Assembly (NCBI GenBank): GCA_934278965.1
Contig: CAKQWL010000160.1
Location: 1-5,170 of the forward strand
DNA length: 5,170 nt
From: an uncultured Clostridia bacterium
GTDB lineage: Bacteria > Bacillota > Clostridia > Peptostreptococcales > Anaerovoracaceae
Reading direction: 5' to 3'
In this document: positions 5,009-5,170 of the stretch, piece by piece
How positions within the stretch are numbered: position 1 is the stretch's first letter
Layout of the letters: each line of letters opens with the position of its first letter
Translations under genes and position numbers: made by a program
The notes under the pieces: generated by a model
The model's input: the letters and a program-made list of their open reading frames with translations, nothing else
What the model was told of the DNA's origin: nothing
Database searches by the model: none

Positions 5009-5063
5009 TGCAATTGCCCGCATTGGCGAGGAGAAAGAGAAAAAGTCGGAAAGCGGGCGTGCA
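5009..5063 (+). repeat. Inverted repeat in the metI-metQ gap
   Basis: TGC (5009-5011) and GCCCGC (5016-5021) pair with GCGGGC (5053-5058) and GCA (5061-5063) across an A/G-rich loop of 31 bases. A T-rich run TTGTTTTT (5071-5078) follows about seven bases later. It lies in the 160-base metI-metQ gap, which holds no convincing gene or promoter. It may be a weak terminator or an mRNA-processing or stabilising element that sets metQ levels apart from metNI. The T-run is too distant and broken for a classical terminator. Confidence 0.4.
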
Positions 5064-5120
5064 GATAGAGTTGTTTTTAAAAATAAAATACCGGGAAGAT
5101 CCGGGGAAAAGAGGTAAAAA

Positions 5121-5170
5121 ATGAAGAAAAAAATTGTATCAATTGCATTAATCGCGGTTATTGCATTTGG
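5121..5170 (+). CDS. metQ: Methionine-binding lipoprotein MetQ, first 16 codons, cut by window end
   Basis: The visible start MKKKIVSIALIAVIAF is a basic n-region followed by a hydrophobic h-region, as in a lipoprotein signal peptide. The expected lipobox cysteine would fall just past the window edge. GAGGT (5111-5115) lies five bases before the ATG. Its position directly after metN and metI is the standard place for the substrate-binding subunit, a lipid-anchored protein that captures methionine outside the membrane. The identity rests on the signal peptide and gene order, since the binding domain is not visible. Confidence 0.75.
   Translation, partial: MKKKIVSIALIAVIAF

Noticed and set aside
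4867..5124. Open frame spanning the metI end and the metI-metQ gap
   Set aside because: It is out of frame with metI, has no ribosome site, and has a basic low-complexity composition; it looks like chance.

Overview
This looks like a chromosomal segment from a low-to-mid GC Gram-positive bacterium, most plausibly a Clostridia member (Lachnospiraceae-like). The evidence is strong AGGAGG-type ribosome binding sites, TTGACA/TATAAT promoters with A-rich upstream tracts, classical U-tailed terminators, and Firmicutes-type MetN and MetI proteins. Genus cannot be fixed by eye.

Layout. At 1-33 (minus strand) is the 5' half of a tRNA, best matched to tRNA-Gly(CCC), with its own promoter at 45-73. Diverging from it is an RNase III family gene (228-1307) whose product has the catalytic residues and, unusually for bacteria, two double-stranded-RNA-binding domains. 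A serine alpha/beta hydrolase (1420-2298) follows, with its own likely promoter and a strong terminator hairpin (2342-2390). Next is a short gene (2495-2695) for a 66-residue one-pass membrane protein. It resembles the start of a sensor histidine kinase, may be a decayed remnant, and lies behind an 11-bp-phased direct repeat next to an extended -10 promoter.

The right half is a methionine ABC transporter operon: metN (3315-4313, ATPase), metI (4313-4960, permease, one-base overlap with metN) and the first 16 codons of metQ (5121 to window end, binding lipoprotein). A very good promoter (2884-2911) lies about 400 bases upstream of metN.

The main find is in that long leader. A good Shine-Dalgarno site precedes a 32-codon ORF (3023-3121) whose product has 10 Met and 4 Cys. 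In residues 8-22, 12 of 15 residues are sulfur amino acids. About 90 bases later is an intrinsic terminator (3211-3240), still ahead of metN. I infer ribosome-mediated attenuation: scarcity of charged Met-tRNA (and perhaps Cys-tRNA) would stall the leader ribosome and allow read-through into the transporter. I see neither the S-box/SAM riboswitch nor the T-box that usually control such genes in Firmicutes. The terminator and leader peptide are directly visible; the antiterminator that should link them is not resolved by eye.
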